The position numbers were made by a program, and so were the translations under genes. A stretch of DNA of 64,000 nt from Parapristionchus giblindavisi (taxonomy: Eukaryota > Nematoda > Chromadorea > Rhabditida > Diplogasteridae). Location: the NCBI GenBank assembly GCA_943737045.1, contig CALSFV010000018.1, positions 1,116,001 to 1,180,000 of the forward strand, in the 5' to 3' direction. Shown piece after piece: positions 12,285 through 24,700 of this stretch; position 1 is the stretch's first letter; each line of letters starts with the position of its first letter. The notes under the pieces were generated by a model. That model searched no databases. It had not been told where the DNA came from and worked only from the letters and a program-made list of their open reading frames with translations.

Positions 12285-15200
12285 TTGTCGAGCAAGCTCC
12301 TTGACCTATGGGAGAGTCCCTCATCACATATCTCTGAACATAGAATGCTATTGACTTTCGGAGCCAATCCAGTTGGACTATACGACAATGACAATGGACG
12401 CAAAACGGTACAAAAACTCGAAACTAAATTACTTAGAGTCGTATAGAGCTTGAGTTTGAGACTGGAGCTCGAACTTAGAGCTCCGTACATCAATGAAGCT
12501 CTGAATTGCAGATTGAAGAACGAAGAAAGAGCGGATCTCTTTGTGAAGTGTGTGCTGCACAATTCGACGATTTCCTCGACAAAGCCGGAGTGATCTATGA
12601 GGAAATGTTTGAACAGGTATTCAAGTTGTTTTTACATTACAATGAAATTATGAAATTATGTCTATTATGTTTCTGTGATATTAGCGTAATCACTGCTGTT
12701 GTGAACGATTTTATAAGCAAAGGAATATAGGGATAAATTTTCTATTTAATGATATCAATTGTAGGCTCCCATCAACATCGTGAGAGGCCGTAAAATCGCC
12801 GAAGGATTAATGCCCTTATGCCTTGATGGAGGAGGAATGCGGTACGGGGTTTCCATTTTGATATGGTTATCTATTTTTTCGGTTTATCGTCTAAGTGATG
12901 ATCAACAACAATTTTATCTTACAAACAAACACAAGATAAAATATGTCGATGTATGATACAAGCATAAATTGTCTCATGGCAACAAATGGACGAAGTCTCA
13001 TTTGATATAGAAGACAGGGGAAGAGATATCTTTTCAAAACAGACTAATTGTATTCTATGATAAGATTAATCATTATGAATAAGTGATGAAAATACAATAT
13101 CTATCAATGCAATGAACTCAAATTGTACACCTTGTATTTACAGAGGGTTAGTCTCCGTGGTATGTCTTCTCTTCGCTTCTCGACGTCTCCTTGGGGACGA
13201 AACACTTCCAAATTACTTTGACTGGCTGGTCGGCACGAGGTATGAGAGAGATTATTTAAAGGAAGACGAATATTTAGGCAAACATGTAAGCCTGAGAAAT
13301 TTTGATCAACAAATACATTTAATGACCAAATTACGGACATTAAATTTGAATAAAATGTAATTGTAGTACGGGTTCGATGCTTGCTCTGGCGTTGTCCAAA
13401 GGTCTCACTCTGAAGGATGCTTTCTTTCTATATTGGGATATGAAGAAACAGATTTTCCTCGAAGGATCCACTATGGGAAGACTTTTCGGAGATCAGGTAA
13501 CATGTACCGTCAAAATGAGAGAAAACGACACAAGTAGGAGATTATAGGGGAAAATCTCTCAATTTTCCACACTTTTCGGTAATACGTCTTTGACCATTAC
13601 CCTAAATACTGTGAATTTTGTGTTATGGAGTCGACCTTCCATTGTACTCTAACGTATGAATTTCAAATATGTTTATTTTGAAATTAATTAGGTTGATGAG
13701 ATACAGCTGATTGACTCAAATTTCATTTATCATGAAAATCAACAAAGAAAGATGTGAAATTGTAATATATGGAAAAGCCTCCAACAACTCAATCTCCTGC
13801 TTGTATCGGTTACTCTTGTTTTACGGTAGAACGAGGACAGTTTTCTTTTGTTTTCTGTTATTGGATATATTTGAGTGAATAATAGAAGATTCATTTCATA
13901 TATCTAAGAGATATTAAAACGACTATAGTCTATATTTTTCGTTTGTTCTCTCTAATCGCGACATTAGGCATAATCAATTCCTTTCGTGATAAGTTAGCAG
14001 GCTAAAAAAGGTCGAATAAGGATTAACTCACACCTTGATAAGAAAAAGTGATAAGAAGAAGTGGACTGTTAAACGAGTGAATTATAGATGTAAATGATGT
14101 ATGATCAATGATCAGAAATTGATATTCTATGAATGATGTTTCAGGTACAACAACAGACAAAGAACATCAATATTCAATTAGAAAAGTGAGTCTCTCTTGA
14201 ACATGTAAATTTGTTGTTGTAGATTTTTTTATTGATGAATCCTTAGTTATGAGGGGTTCTATTATTCAGTTATCTGCAATCCTGCCTTATTTTATCCTTT
14301 TTCCATTGTTTCTTTGGAGTTCTTATTAATTTAAGAAATAATTAAATGTCTACAGGTGTTTCCCCAACGAGACCATGCAAGGGTCCAATCGACGCCTCAC
14401 AGTACCCGCTCTAGACATTTCGTGTACTCCAGCCCGTCTCCATATCTTTAGGCACGTATTAAAGTTTCGTTCAGCCAATTTTCTATATTATAGAATTAAA
14501 ACTGTCCGAACAATACAAATTCCGCTGTTTGCCGCGCAATATTCAGACTCCGTCCACTTCTTCGCGCGACATACCATTTTCTCTAGTTTTATCGAATTTT
14601 ATGGCGTTTCCTCATCATTTCACAGGACTTTCAATAAAAATAAAATTATATGCATTGAAAAAACGTTCGAAAAAAACTTCCGAAAATTTGGAGTGCGTTT
14701 TTCTCAACGGTGGAGAAGTTTACTATATTCGGCATTTGGTGCGGTGTGTGCAAAACTTTTGTAATTCTATAATACAAGGAATTAAAAACGATTAAAATCT
14801 TAAAGAGCATTTCCTGTGCAAATCATATGATATGAGAATTGACATTATGAAATTTTGCTTTAAAATTCAATGATTTATACAGGAACTATTCACTGACATG
14901 TCCCTTCGGAGTCCGTCTTGATCAAGATGTCGATAAGGACTTTGCATTCAAAGATGTAGCCAGGGCCAGCAGGTATCTAATATCACATCTTACATTTTTG
15001 CTATTTTCATGTTTTGTTTTAATTTTTTTTTGTTCCAATTGAAATCGACAACTATGGAAATGAAATCAATCGAAAACTATTCAACTGTAACTTTCACCAA
15101 TTTCTGTATAGATCTTAAGAGGAGAAAATATAATTTGAACTATAATTCCATTGTTTCAGTGCCGCTCCCACGTACTTCGAACCTCATATCGTAGATGGTA

Positions 15201-16253
15201 TGAAGCTCGTCGATGGATCATTTGTAGCCAATTGTCCATTGAATGTTCTTTTCAAGGTTTGAGTCTATTTACATAGTCTTTTCATCAATTCCATATCACT
15301 GTTGACACATATTGAACACTGTTTATCTCATATTCCTCATAGTTATGTATTCATGTTGCTTTTGAAAATAGATCTGGTAATAGCTGATGTAAGACGATGT
15401 TCACCTCTTGGGGAATGGGATTAAATTCATTTTTGTCTTATTCTGATTTTTATTTAGGAAATGGATGCACTACGAAAGCATTCTAATCCGGTTAAAATCG
15501 TCGGCATCTTCTCTGTTGGAACCGGTGAACCCGAACGGTAATAAATAATTTTTTTTCGATTTTTGAAAAAAAAAAAGATTTATGTGCTCAGAACCGAACG
15601 GATTTATAAGCACGGTACGAGTATGAAGAAGAAGGCGTTGAACATTGCCAATCTTTCAACTCTTATTCTCGAACAGGTAAATTAATGATTTCTATGGCTA
15701 TGTTCGTCAAGTTTCCTACCAAATGCGAATTGTTGGTGTACCAATTTCATACGAAATTATTCAATGGCGTCAATGGCATTCATAAATCAATAAATCAATA
15801 ATGAAGAGTTCTATATTCAGGTTGTGGGTCACGATCAATCAGTTGTAGATATGGCACGTGATCGATGCCATGCTCATTCCATTCCCTTCTATCGAATTAG
15901 TCCAACGGGTATCAATGTACGAATTGATCAGGTATTCTTTTGTTTTATTTTATTTATTCATCATAGTTATCAGACTCCTATGGAGGATAGTGAGACTAAC
16001 GTCAATATGCAATTGGGCTAATTTTATTTCACTTCAGGTCAATAACGCCAAGCTTATGGATATGATCTGGACTTGTCTCGTATGGCTTGTAAGCTTTTCA
16101 CTAATACTAATATATATGCCATGTTGGATCATAAATTAACTGTTATATTTTCAGTCTCAAAATTTCCAAGATATTGATCGCCTTGGAGAATTGATGCACA
16201 AACATCTCGGAGACCCCGACGACCGTAAACGTCGAAGCAATACAATCCTTTAA
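12285..16253 (+). CDS. Calcium-independent phospholipase A2-like (patatin domain, PLA2G6/iPLA2 family)
   Basis: Predicted to hydrolyse the sn-2 acyl chain of glycerophospholipids with a Ser/Asp dyad. Exons: 12285-12440 (donor 12407 possible), 12512-12616, 12765-12841, 13144-13239, 13367-13496, 14145-14185, 14356-14451, 14883-14972, 15160-15256, 15458-15537, 15592-15676, 15821-15931, 16038-16088, 16155-16253 (TAA). All join in phase, giving 437 visible codons. The first holds an ankyrin-like remnant (LLTFGANP), comparable to the last repeat of human PLA2G6. The oxyanion motif DGGGMRG is near residue 108, the nucleophile motif GTSTG has Ser near 145, and the catalytic Asp is in VDGSF near 282. 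RASSAAPTYF and the C-terminal region also match the family. The intron after 14451 must use a GC donor to stay in frame. The true start is unknown, and the protein is much shorter than ankyrin-bearing relatives (about 800 residues). Dyad residues are intact, so it is probably active. Confidence 0.88.
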
Positions 16254-18594
16254 GGGTACGGTACTATACCGTAACCCTCATCGATACCCTAGAATACGGT
16301 ATATAGACCGTAGCACATAACTGTACCGTATACTTTACTCTTTAATGCATTTTCACTGCGTGTATGCCCAGAATTTCTTGTAGAATAATGTGATGCCGAG
16401 TATGTGCAACGCCAAAAATAATTTGCTGCATTCCGTAAAGTTAACCACTTGATACATGTATATTTTTGTCTAGAAAGCAGAATAGATCGCTTATTATTTC
16501 GAGTTTAAAATTTTTATTTATATAGCCTATCACATGATCCTTATTCAATTATTATATTAACCCAACTCAATCTACTTCGTGTTATACCCAACGTTTTCTT
16601 CTCGACAAATCTGTCGCCCCCTTTCTCTTTCCGATGCTTTTACATTTCCTTCGAAGTATTTTCTACTTCGACCACCCGTCAGACATGTCTTCGTATGTAT
16701 TTTATTGTATTAGTAATCATATTTAGTCCCGAGTGAATAACAGTATCCTCGTATTCCTTTCTTACGGTAGGGGATTACGGTAGTACTCATTTTACCCAAC
16801 CTACCGTAACCCTCATTCACAACCCACCGGGTTCGCTTCCCTGTTAGACCTACCCCGAACCAGTGTTCAGAACCTTTTTCCCGATGAGACCATCTCAACA
16901 CCATGACTAAAGATGGAGACCCGCGAATATTCGTGCCTTCTCATAACTTCTCAAGCGAGGGACGAATGATAAACAATAGGTTAAAGCTAGCTAAAGCTAG
17001 TTAAAGCAAGCTAATACGAATCCTTTGGTGCAGAGGATAAACTCCGGACTGTCTAACGCATGGTCCTGGGTTGGAATCTTATTACCAATTTTCAAAAAGC
17101 CTAACTGTATCAGCTGATTTAATCACGTTTCTAGTGATCAATATGTACCGCGAGCAAACAATGAATGGTCTACGGAAACCAGAATAACTTTGATATCTGT
17201 ATGTCTTCGCTGTTTATTCATGAAAAAAAATTCGCGGGCCACCACCTTTAATGAAGTAACTGTCCAGTATTCTCTGTTTCTCATCGTTATCGTCAACAAA
17301 TCTCGTCGTAAATCGTAATGTAGTTGTTTTTGTTTGTTGGTCTTAGGTATTTCGGATTTGTACATCAATTTATGAGTAAAGATCTACTTCAGTAAATGTG
17401 CTATACGTACGAAATATAATAAAATGAACTGTTTCAAACTCTACACAGAAGCCGATACTTACTGTTTAATTTTTAAATATGATTAATTTTGCATCTTTTA
17501 AACAAAAAAAATCATTATGACTATATAGTACCGTCCAATTTTTCAGTGTAACTTGTGCACAACCATCCAGCTAATTTTTTTTATATGTTGTGTTTAATAA
17601 AAGGAGCGGCTTTTCACAAATTCACAAATCAGTGACTTTAAATGAATTTTTTTCTGATGCTGGCGATTTTCACGCTTTGATCTTTTTTTCGCTTATTTGT
17701 TGTGCCTACTTGATTTGAAAAGGGGATTGGAGAGTGCGGGATTCGGACAAAGATATCTTTTTTTTCTAAACCACTCATCACTCATATCAAAATTAAATAA
17801 TTTTTTGTTCATGATCTCATTGTCAGCAAAATTTTCTGGAATCTGAACAGAATTTTTGCATTACAATTAGAACAACGATTGCTCATAGAACGCTATGATG
17901 ATATCACACCTTTTTATCCTTTTCTTCATTATGAGATCTTCCTAATGCACAGCGGTTCCAGCTTTTGCAAGATTTCAGACAATTTTGCAGAAATCATGAG
18001 TATAACGAACGGTACGGTGGAATTGAGTGACTTCTTTCTGATATAATTAAATTAATCCATATTCATGTGTATTGTGTATTATGGTTTGGTCTGGCTTATC
18101 AAACATTTCTAGCAGACATTGTTTACTTGCATGACAAAAGTCTCCGCGTATAAAGAAATCACTGGTAAAGATGTGTAATAAATGTAGTCAGATAATAAGT
18201 GAATATAAATATGACAACGAATCAATCAATATTTATTCTGTAAAGATTGAAAGATGAAAATGATCGATGATGATATCTCATAACATGAACGACATATAAT
18301 CCATTTACATATTCCAAATGCACGAATCACATTTGGACACATTGCTAATTGGTCTAATTGGTTAGTCTTCATATTTTAATATAAGTATTTAGAACGATTT
18401 AAACAAATACATTTTTTCCTACTAGAGGAACGTGGCATAGCAATTTACGTTCGTTCAATCTTCACCTTCATAAAAACTCGATTCTTCGAAGATAAAAAGT
18501 GGTCGGAGTAAAAGTTGCTGTTATTTGCACGCATAGTAAAATATAAAAATCTTTAATATCAGTTTGTGTGATCAATGGAATGTAAATTATATTA
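16254..18594. other. Convergent intergenic region between iPLA2 and GST genes
   Basis: Contains 3' flanks of both genes, ACGGTA-type palindromic words at 16257-16340 and 16760-16810, a short repeated AAAGCTAG motif near 16983-17010, a degenerate tRNA-like sequence at 17019-17088 and a TA microsatellite near 18670-18690. No exon chain was seen. Confidence 0.55.
17019..17088 (+). repeat. Degenerate tRNA-like sequence
   Basis: TTTGGTGCAGAGGATAA resembles an A box and GGGTTGGAATC a degenerate B box about 45 nt later, as in a tRNA or a tRNA-derived SINE head. The acceptor ends do not pair well, so I do not call a functional tRNA. Confidence 0.35.
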
Positions 18595-20742
18595 TCAATA
18601 TCGAGCATCGGGACGATTCTCTAAGTATTTCTTGAGACCAGGATGAGAGAAGACCTGAATTAATAAATATTTATATATATATATACATATCCATTGTTTC
18701 AAATTTAATTTCAGTTCAATTACACAATCTTTATCATTACTACGCATTGTTGCCGCTAAATCTAGAGCGTAATAATAACTTTATTCTTTAGTGAATTTAT
18801 TAATTTTATGATTTTGCAAATATCGAACCTCCCGCGAATTCAAGGTACAAAAAGAAGGTAAAGAAAAAAGCAAACCTTGTTCATATGGTCTTCAATAGCT
18901 GGGAATCCATCAAAGAGAATCTTCGAGTCTTTGAGAAGAGCAACGTACATCTCCATGCACGCAGCGATGTAGAGATCAGCGAAAGTTAATGAGTCCCCGA
19001 CTAACCATCCGGAGGTTGACTGACAAAATCACTGTTTTATTAAGTTACTAGAGAATTGCTCTTGCCATATGGGTCTATTGGTAAATGGCCAACAATTTGA
19101 CCAATTTGCTTCATTTACGTATTCAATTTTGTCTCTAACTGGCTCTTTTTGTCACCTCTTTTTGTCTTTGATGGCAATTCTAGCGCAATGAAAAAGTGAG
19201 GAGGTAAACTCCAGTTTTTCTTACTCACGGCGTATGTAGAGCAAAATGAATGGGAATATGACGTAAGCCGTGAGTTAGAAAAGCCGGTGAACGGTGTCTT
19301 CTGAGTGCAGCTCGAGTTCAAATGCGAAGCAAGTGTTTACGAAATGAGGTGACCGTTGACAAAGATTAGTGTCCATTTATGGTTTATAGCGAACGAAAAT
19401 GATACCTTCTTTAGTTCTTTTTCTAAGATTGTGAAGAAACGCTCTCTCGCTGGTTCGAACATTTCTTTGTAGAGTTTATCCTGATAGTAAATAATTTATC
19501 ATATTGGAAAAAATATATTATGACCACGAGAAAGCGAGCGCTTTTATTTAGTGTAGGATGGGTTGATCACACGAACTGATTATGCGATAAATGCACAGAA
19601 TTCATAGGGATTAGTCATTCTTTCTTGATTACCTTATCTCCGGCTACATATCCGGCTTGGACGATATGCCAAGGACAGATAGCATTGAGGAAGTCTGAGT
19701 AGAGATCGGAAATCGAGTCCACTTTGGCTTTCTCCAAGTTATTCTTACCCGCGAATCCTATAATTCTTATGATTGTTCACCAAACTGCATATTTTGATTT
19801 TTTAAATTTTGATTGAAAATTCGTCTTCGAAAATGGTTGTTGAACCACCTAACATTTTCGTACTACATATACAACTATCAACCGTGTTCATTGGCGATAT
19901 AACGAAGAATAGCGAGTGTTTGAGACAACTGCTCTCCATCAATCTCCAGTACAGGCAATACGCCATGTGGGAAAGCTGAAACGTATTTGTCATTATACGG
20001 AACGATCAATGTACATTATGTTACAGTAAGGTACATACAAGTCAAAAAAAGTGGTGATTTGAACACCTGTTTTGTCAGTGTGTAATGCATGGGGTGTTCG
20101 ATATAAGATATAACAGGTTTTAACGCCAATATGTTTTGTTCTAGACGGAAATAATCAATAGAACACGATCAGATACACAATAGAGCACTAAAAGACGCTC
20201 AGTGGTCTTTGATTTGTACATCTTAAAATCGATTGAAAGGTATTCGATATTTGATGTTTAAACCTTATCGATCGGTATTTTCTTTGACAATTGCCATATT
20301 CCAATCTTACTTACTAGACTTGAGCGTCGGCCAATCGTCGTTAGAGATTCTCACATCTTCTAGTGGAAGTCCAACCAGAGCGAACAACATACGAATAGGC
20401 TCGCCTCTGTAAAAATATTCTATTCAAATATAATGAATAGAAAAATATAGAACTCCACTGTCTCTCGAATCAGGTTTAAACGGTGCAAACGAGTATAAAC
20501 TAATGAAAGTGTACTAAACAGACTCTTTCTTTACAATCTCGTTCATCATAACTTATTACATATTGCTAACAAACGACGATTTCTCTTCCTTTAATTATTC
20601 TATTGAATCATTTATCCAATGTTATTGGTTCCATGTCGCTTTGTTATATTATCATGGCGTCGATAAGATAGTATTATATTATAAGTAAAAGTAAGTATTA
20701 CCTTGCGCGGAGGTCAAAGTATGTTAGTTTATAGGAAGGCAT
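18595..20742 (-). CDS. Glutathione S-transferase, sigma class (nematode type)
   Basis: Conjugates glutathione to electrophiles in the cytosol. Exons in coding order: 20742-20702, 20406-20315, 19975-19883, 19757-19633, 19480-19406, 19019-18876, 18654-18595 (TGA). They join in phase to 209 residues, the usual length for the class. The N-terminal thioredoxin-like domain (about 1-80) starts MPSYKLTYF with the expected catalytic Tyr8, then RGEPIR, LPVLEIDG and the glutathione-contacting region SQTLAILRYIA. The helical C-terminal domain follows (GWLVGDSLTFADLYI, HPGLKKYLENRP). The start is the only ATG upstream of a clean donor, and the intron phases leave no slack. No catalytic residue is missing. 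It lies tail-to-tail with the iPLA2 gene and head-to-head with GRAMD4-like copy A, about 1 kb apart. A specific endogenous substrate cannot be predicted. Confidence 0.95.
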
Positions 20743-21727
20743 TCTTGACAAAATATTAAATGGACGGGATGATATAGTATCGAGATGAGCGAATGAGTCA
20801 ACACGTGTGTTTGTGTGCTTTTAATCCCACTGAGAGCACTTTCAATATTTTCTTTAGCCGTCTGCGACCTACTCCTCACCCACAGTCTTTCGTATCACAT
20901 CTCATGCGTAAATAACTACAAGCCAAGCTAACACTACACAATATCACAAAATGAAACTTTTGGATAGAGACACTTATCAACTATTTTACAATCAGCTTAC
21001 TCGATAATTCTTCGAAAGGAAACCGTGCAACCAAATATGACATTAGTGTACATATGGCACTTTAGAGCTAGAAATAGCGAGTATATGAGTTCGAGTAGAA
21101 ATATACCTTTTGGATAAAAGGTAAAGCACCTTTTAAAAGTTATGTAAATTGTTCATATCTGGTAAGTGAGTTCGTGCTTGTGGTTTTAAATGACATTACC
21201 GCAAGTGATCGAGGTTAGCTTATTATGCGAAGTACTCGCCTTCGAAAGTTACCACTTTTATAATCCCTAAATGGTGCCAGTAGGGTTGCACTATAGAGGT
21301 CTCCAATGGAATGCGTAAATCACAGGAGAACAAATCATAGTGCAATATGATCACTGTCTAGATAGGTCAAGAATCAGTTTTTTTGCCAGTTATTTTCGGC
21401 ATTTGATGCATTTTTATAGTCACTTCATTCACGTGTTTTCCGCTCACGCCCTATATGATCAACCATCTTCCCCCGCCCGCCGCCACTACTACTATTTCTT
21501 ACTCTATTACACTATGCGTTCCCCGAAGGATCTTTTAATCAGTCAAATCAACTGTCTGCCGTGAAAGGAGTGAGGGAGGAGGAGGTTGTTTGCTCGACTA
21601 AGGATTTCCCATCGTTCGACCATTCATATTAACCATTCGTAGAGTAATCATTATCAACTCACATCGACCCGAGTTGATTATCTATTCTACTATCAACTAC
21701 TCCATCCATCTACATACATAGATATTG
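20743..21727. other. Divergent promoter region between GST and GRAMD4-like copy A
   Basis: The 985-nt spacer lies between two divergent start codons and presumably carries both promoters. A TTATCA (GATA-type) word lies near 20970. I found no counterpart of the alternative first exons that copy B has at 39420-39845. Confidence 0.5.
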
Positions 21728-24700
21728 ATGGCAGCAATCCTACGTGATGGCCAAATATGTTCTATGCCTAAGAAAACGGCCAAAATAGAGCAGGAAAAGC
21801 CACGTCCAATAAGGCGTCCGAAACCAGAAAGGACTCATGAGGTGGTAGAAGCAATGAGACCGACCCACACCACTCAAGGTAAGCAATTATCTCATAAGTA
21901 TTTTGTCTCGTACCAATCATGCTATGAATCTATACCCTAAGATCATTAATTACAACAAGAACTGCGATAACCTTGACCACGGAAATTAATCACGTAGATA
22001 ACACTATCATGTAGAAATGTTTCCCAGGAAGAACAGTTCCGCATTGTTAATTTGTCCGTAAACATCACACAATTTTCAATTTTAAAATTATTTTTGTTAA
22101 AGTCACATTACTGACGCAATAATTATCTCCAAATTTCGATATATGTAGATATCATGGCTATAGTGAGCTAAAATTATGATTACCTCTCGCAACAAAAACT
22201 TACAAATCTTAATGAAAAATATTGCTGAAGTTTAAAAATTAAAACTTGCATTCATTTCTATTTTCAAAAATATAATTTCAGGTCATTGTTGTCTTGACGA
22301 TGAACAGTCATCGACAGCAATACACGATATTGTTAATCATCCGATTGTAAAATCAGTAGACAGAGAAGTCAGAGCCTTCCTAAGTGATGTTGGAGAGGCA
22401 TTCCAACATAAAGAGGTACGGCAGTTTCTACGACATGAAGACACGACAGGCTGCGAAATATTTTTTTTTGCTTTCATTGAAATTCGCGTGTGGTGTGATG
22501 TTCTTGTTTCTCAATACCTCCTTTTGTTTTGGACATAAGATAGATATCGATCAAAAACGAGTAGTATGAAAGTAATTTTAAAAAATGATTGCAATACTTA
22601 AAGAAGGGGAACCAGTAGATTTGGGTTGCGCCATGATGAACGATGTGGCATTCTATTATCTAATAGAGTCGATAGACAGAAAGCGCAGTTCGTAAAGCTG
22701 AGTCCTAGTAAGCTCTTCTAACCGCGCCACGCGGGCTCGACTCTCGTTTGTAGTTTTTGTATATATTTATCTGAGATAATCGAAAATTCGCGACATCCTG
22801 GTGCAAAAAACGAATTTTCAACTCGGATAGCAGTGTCCCGGCGTATCTATAATTTTAGAAGAATTTTTTTGTATATATGTAGATAGAGATGTGATAGTTC
22901 TGCACAGTTCAGTCATAAGAACACTCGAGGGTTCTCATCGTGGTATTGTATTTGAGCTTATTGATTAATCTTTGAAAACAAAGGACATCATAATCATTAT
23001 GGTATTATTTTCAGGAGATTGTAATAGATAACGATGACGGAGAACTAGTCAATCTGTTCAATTCCACAGTCTCGCACACAACATTTTCAATACCTCAATT
23101 GCGCAAAGATCTCAAACGACTCTGTAAGTCGATCATGATACATTTGAAACATCACTTCATTATTGTCAAATTTAGAAGTGATTTAGATTCATTTGTCTCC
23201 TTACGGAGCTTAAATATAAAGAAACAGAGATTCTCTTATTGCTAGCATATATTTTTTTCAGGTAACGCATCAAAACCAATGTTAGAAGCAGCCGCAGCTG
23301 GATTAGATCTACTATTATGGGTTAATCCAGTGGCTACTCAACTATTAGTTCTAGTAAGTATATAGTCATACTTCATATTCTTATTCCACTAACAATAAAT
23401 GCATAACCCCAGAATCTTATTTCACCCGTTGCAATTGACGAATATTAGTTTGATGTTTCTCTATTTTATCAATGTTTTCCAACAATGTTTTATTCTTACG
23501 GAACGATTTTTATTGTTTTATTGCTGTACTATTATTTTAGGTGTACATGTATTCAATCTACACGGGTCACTTCTTCGCCTTGATATTAAATGTTACATTA
23601 CTACAACTAACGTTCAATTACATCAAAGCGATTTAGTAAGTGAAAGCTTTGATGACAATATGTAGTAAAATTAATATTAATCAGTTTTAAGAGACCGGCT
23701 CGGTAAGACTCGAGCATGGTCCGGACATTCGCAGGACTTTCGATCTGGCCCTCAATACTTTCATCATAGACACATACCGGGGGGAGACCGATGAAAGTTA
23801 TAGTGAAAATGCCCTTAGGCTCAAACCCGGCTCACATATGTCGCATAAAATAAAAAATTGAAAAATTCATAACTTTTCAATCGCGATAGCTAGGACTTTT
23901 ATTTCTTTTTATTGGTGAATATCATGTCATGCACTCTTACAAACACAGTTGAGCAGTAATATCATGTCGTTCTGGATATGTTTTTTCGTGTATGATTTTC
24001 CGATTTTTCCTCTTCCATCCTCGTTGAAGAGAGACGGCAAGCATTGACATAGTACATATTGTAGCCCTGACACTTCTGTACATGATGGTCACATTCCCTT
24101 GGAAATCCAACTTTTCTGAAGCATCGAGAATTGCAACTGAATGTGAGATATGTGTAATTTGTAAAAATCGAAAATTAAATTTCTTGTAAATCGCAAGAGT
24201 AGTAGGTAGCTTTATTATGTCATTTTACTTGTAGTGATGTGCCTACACAGAAAAAATATACTAGTAGACTCAGACTACATTTTTTAAAAATTTTAAAAAT
24301 AATTATTTTATTTTTATTTTTTTCAACCCTGACATTGAGTCGACCGTCAAGGCAAGTTGATTCATAGGGCGGATGGTAGCTGATGCATGTCCGTTTGCGA
24401 AAACAACTGCCACGAAAAGAATCGTCGTTTCGCAGATCTAGAATTTATTTTTTTAATTATCAAACTTGAAAAAATACATGTTTCTTTCACATAAATCGGT
24501 TGGAAGGTGGCGTATGGCAACCAAAGCTGTACCATTGTTATCAGTAGGAGTGTACTGTACTGCACTACCGTAACCGTCAGGAATCACGAACTAACTTTTT
24601 TTCAGTCGACCCATGATTCACAACCATGACCCCGGGTTCATGGTTGAGAATAGCTGAGGTCGAAAAATGCATGATGATCCCAGACCAAATACTATTTGGC

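Noticed and set aside
12275..12562. 95-codon minus-strand frame
   Set aside because: Antisense to the ankyrin-like and next exons of the iPLA2 gene, whose phase and homology fit the + strand.
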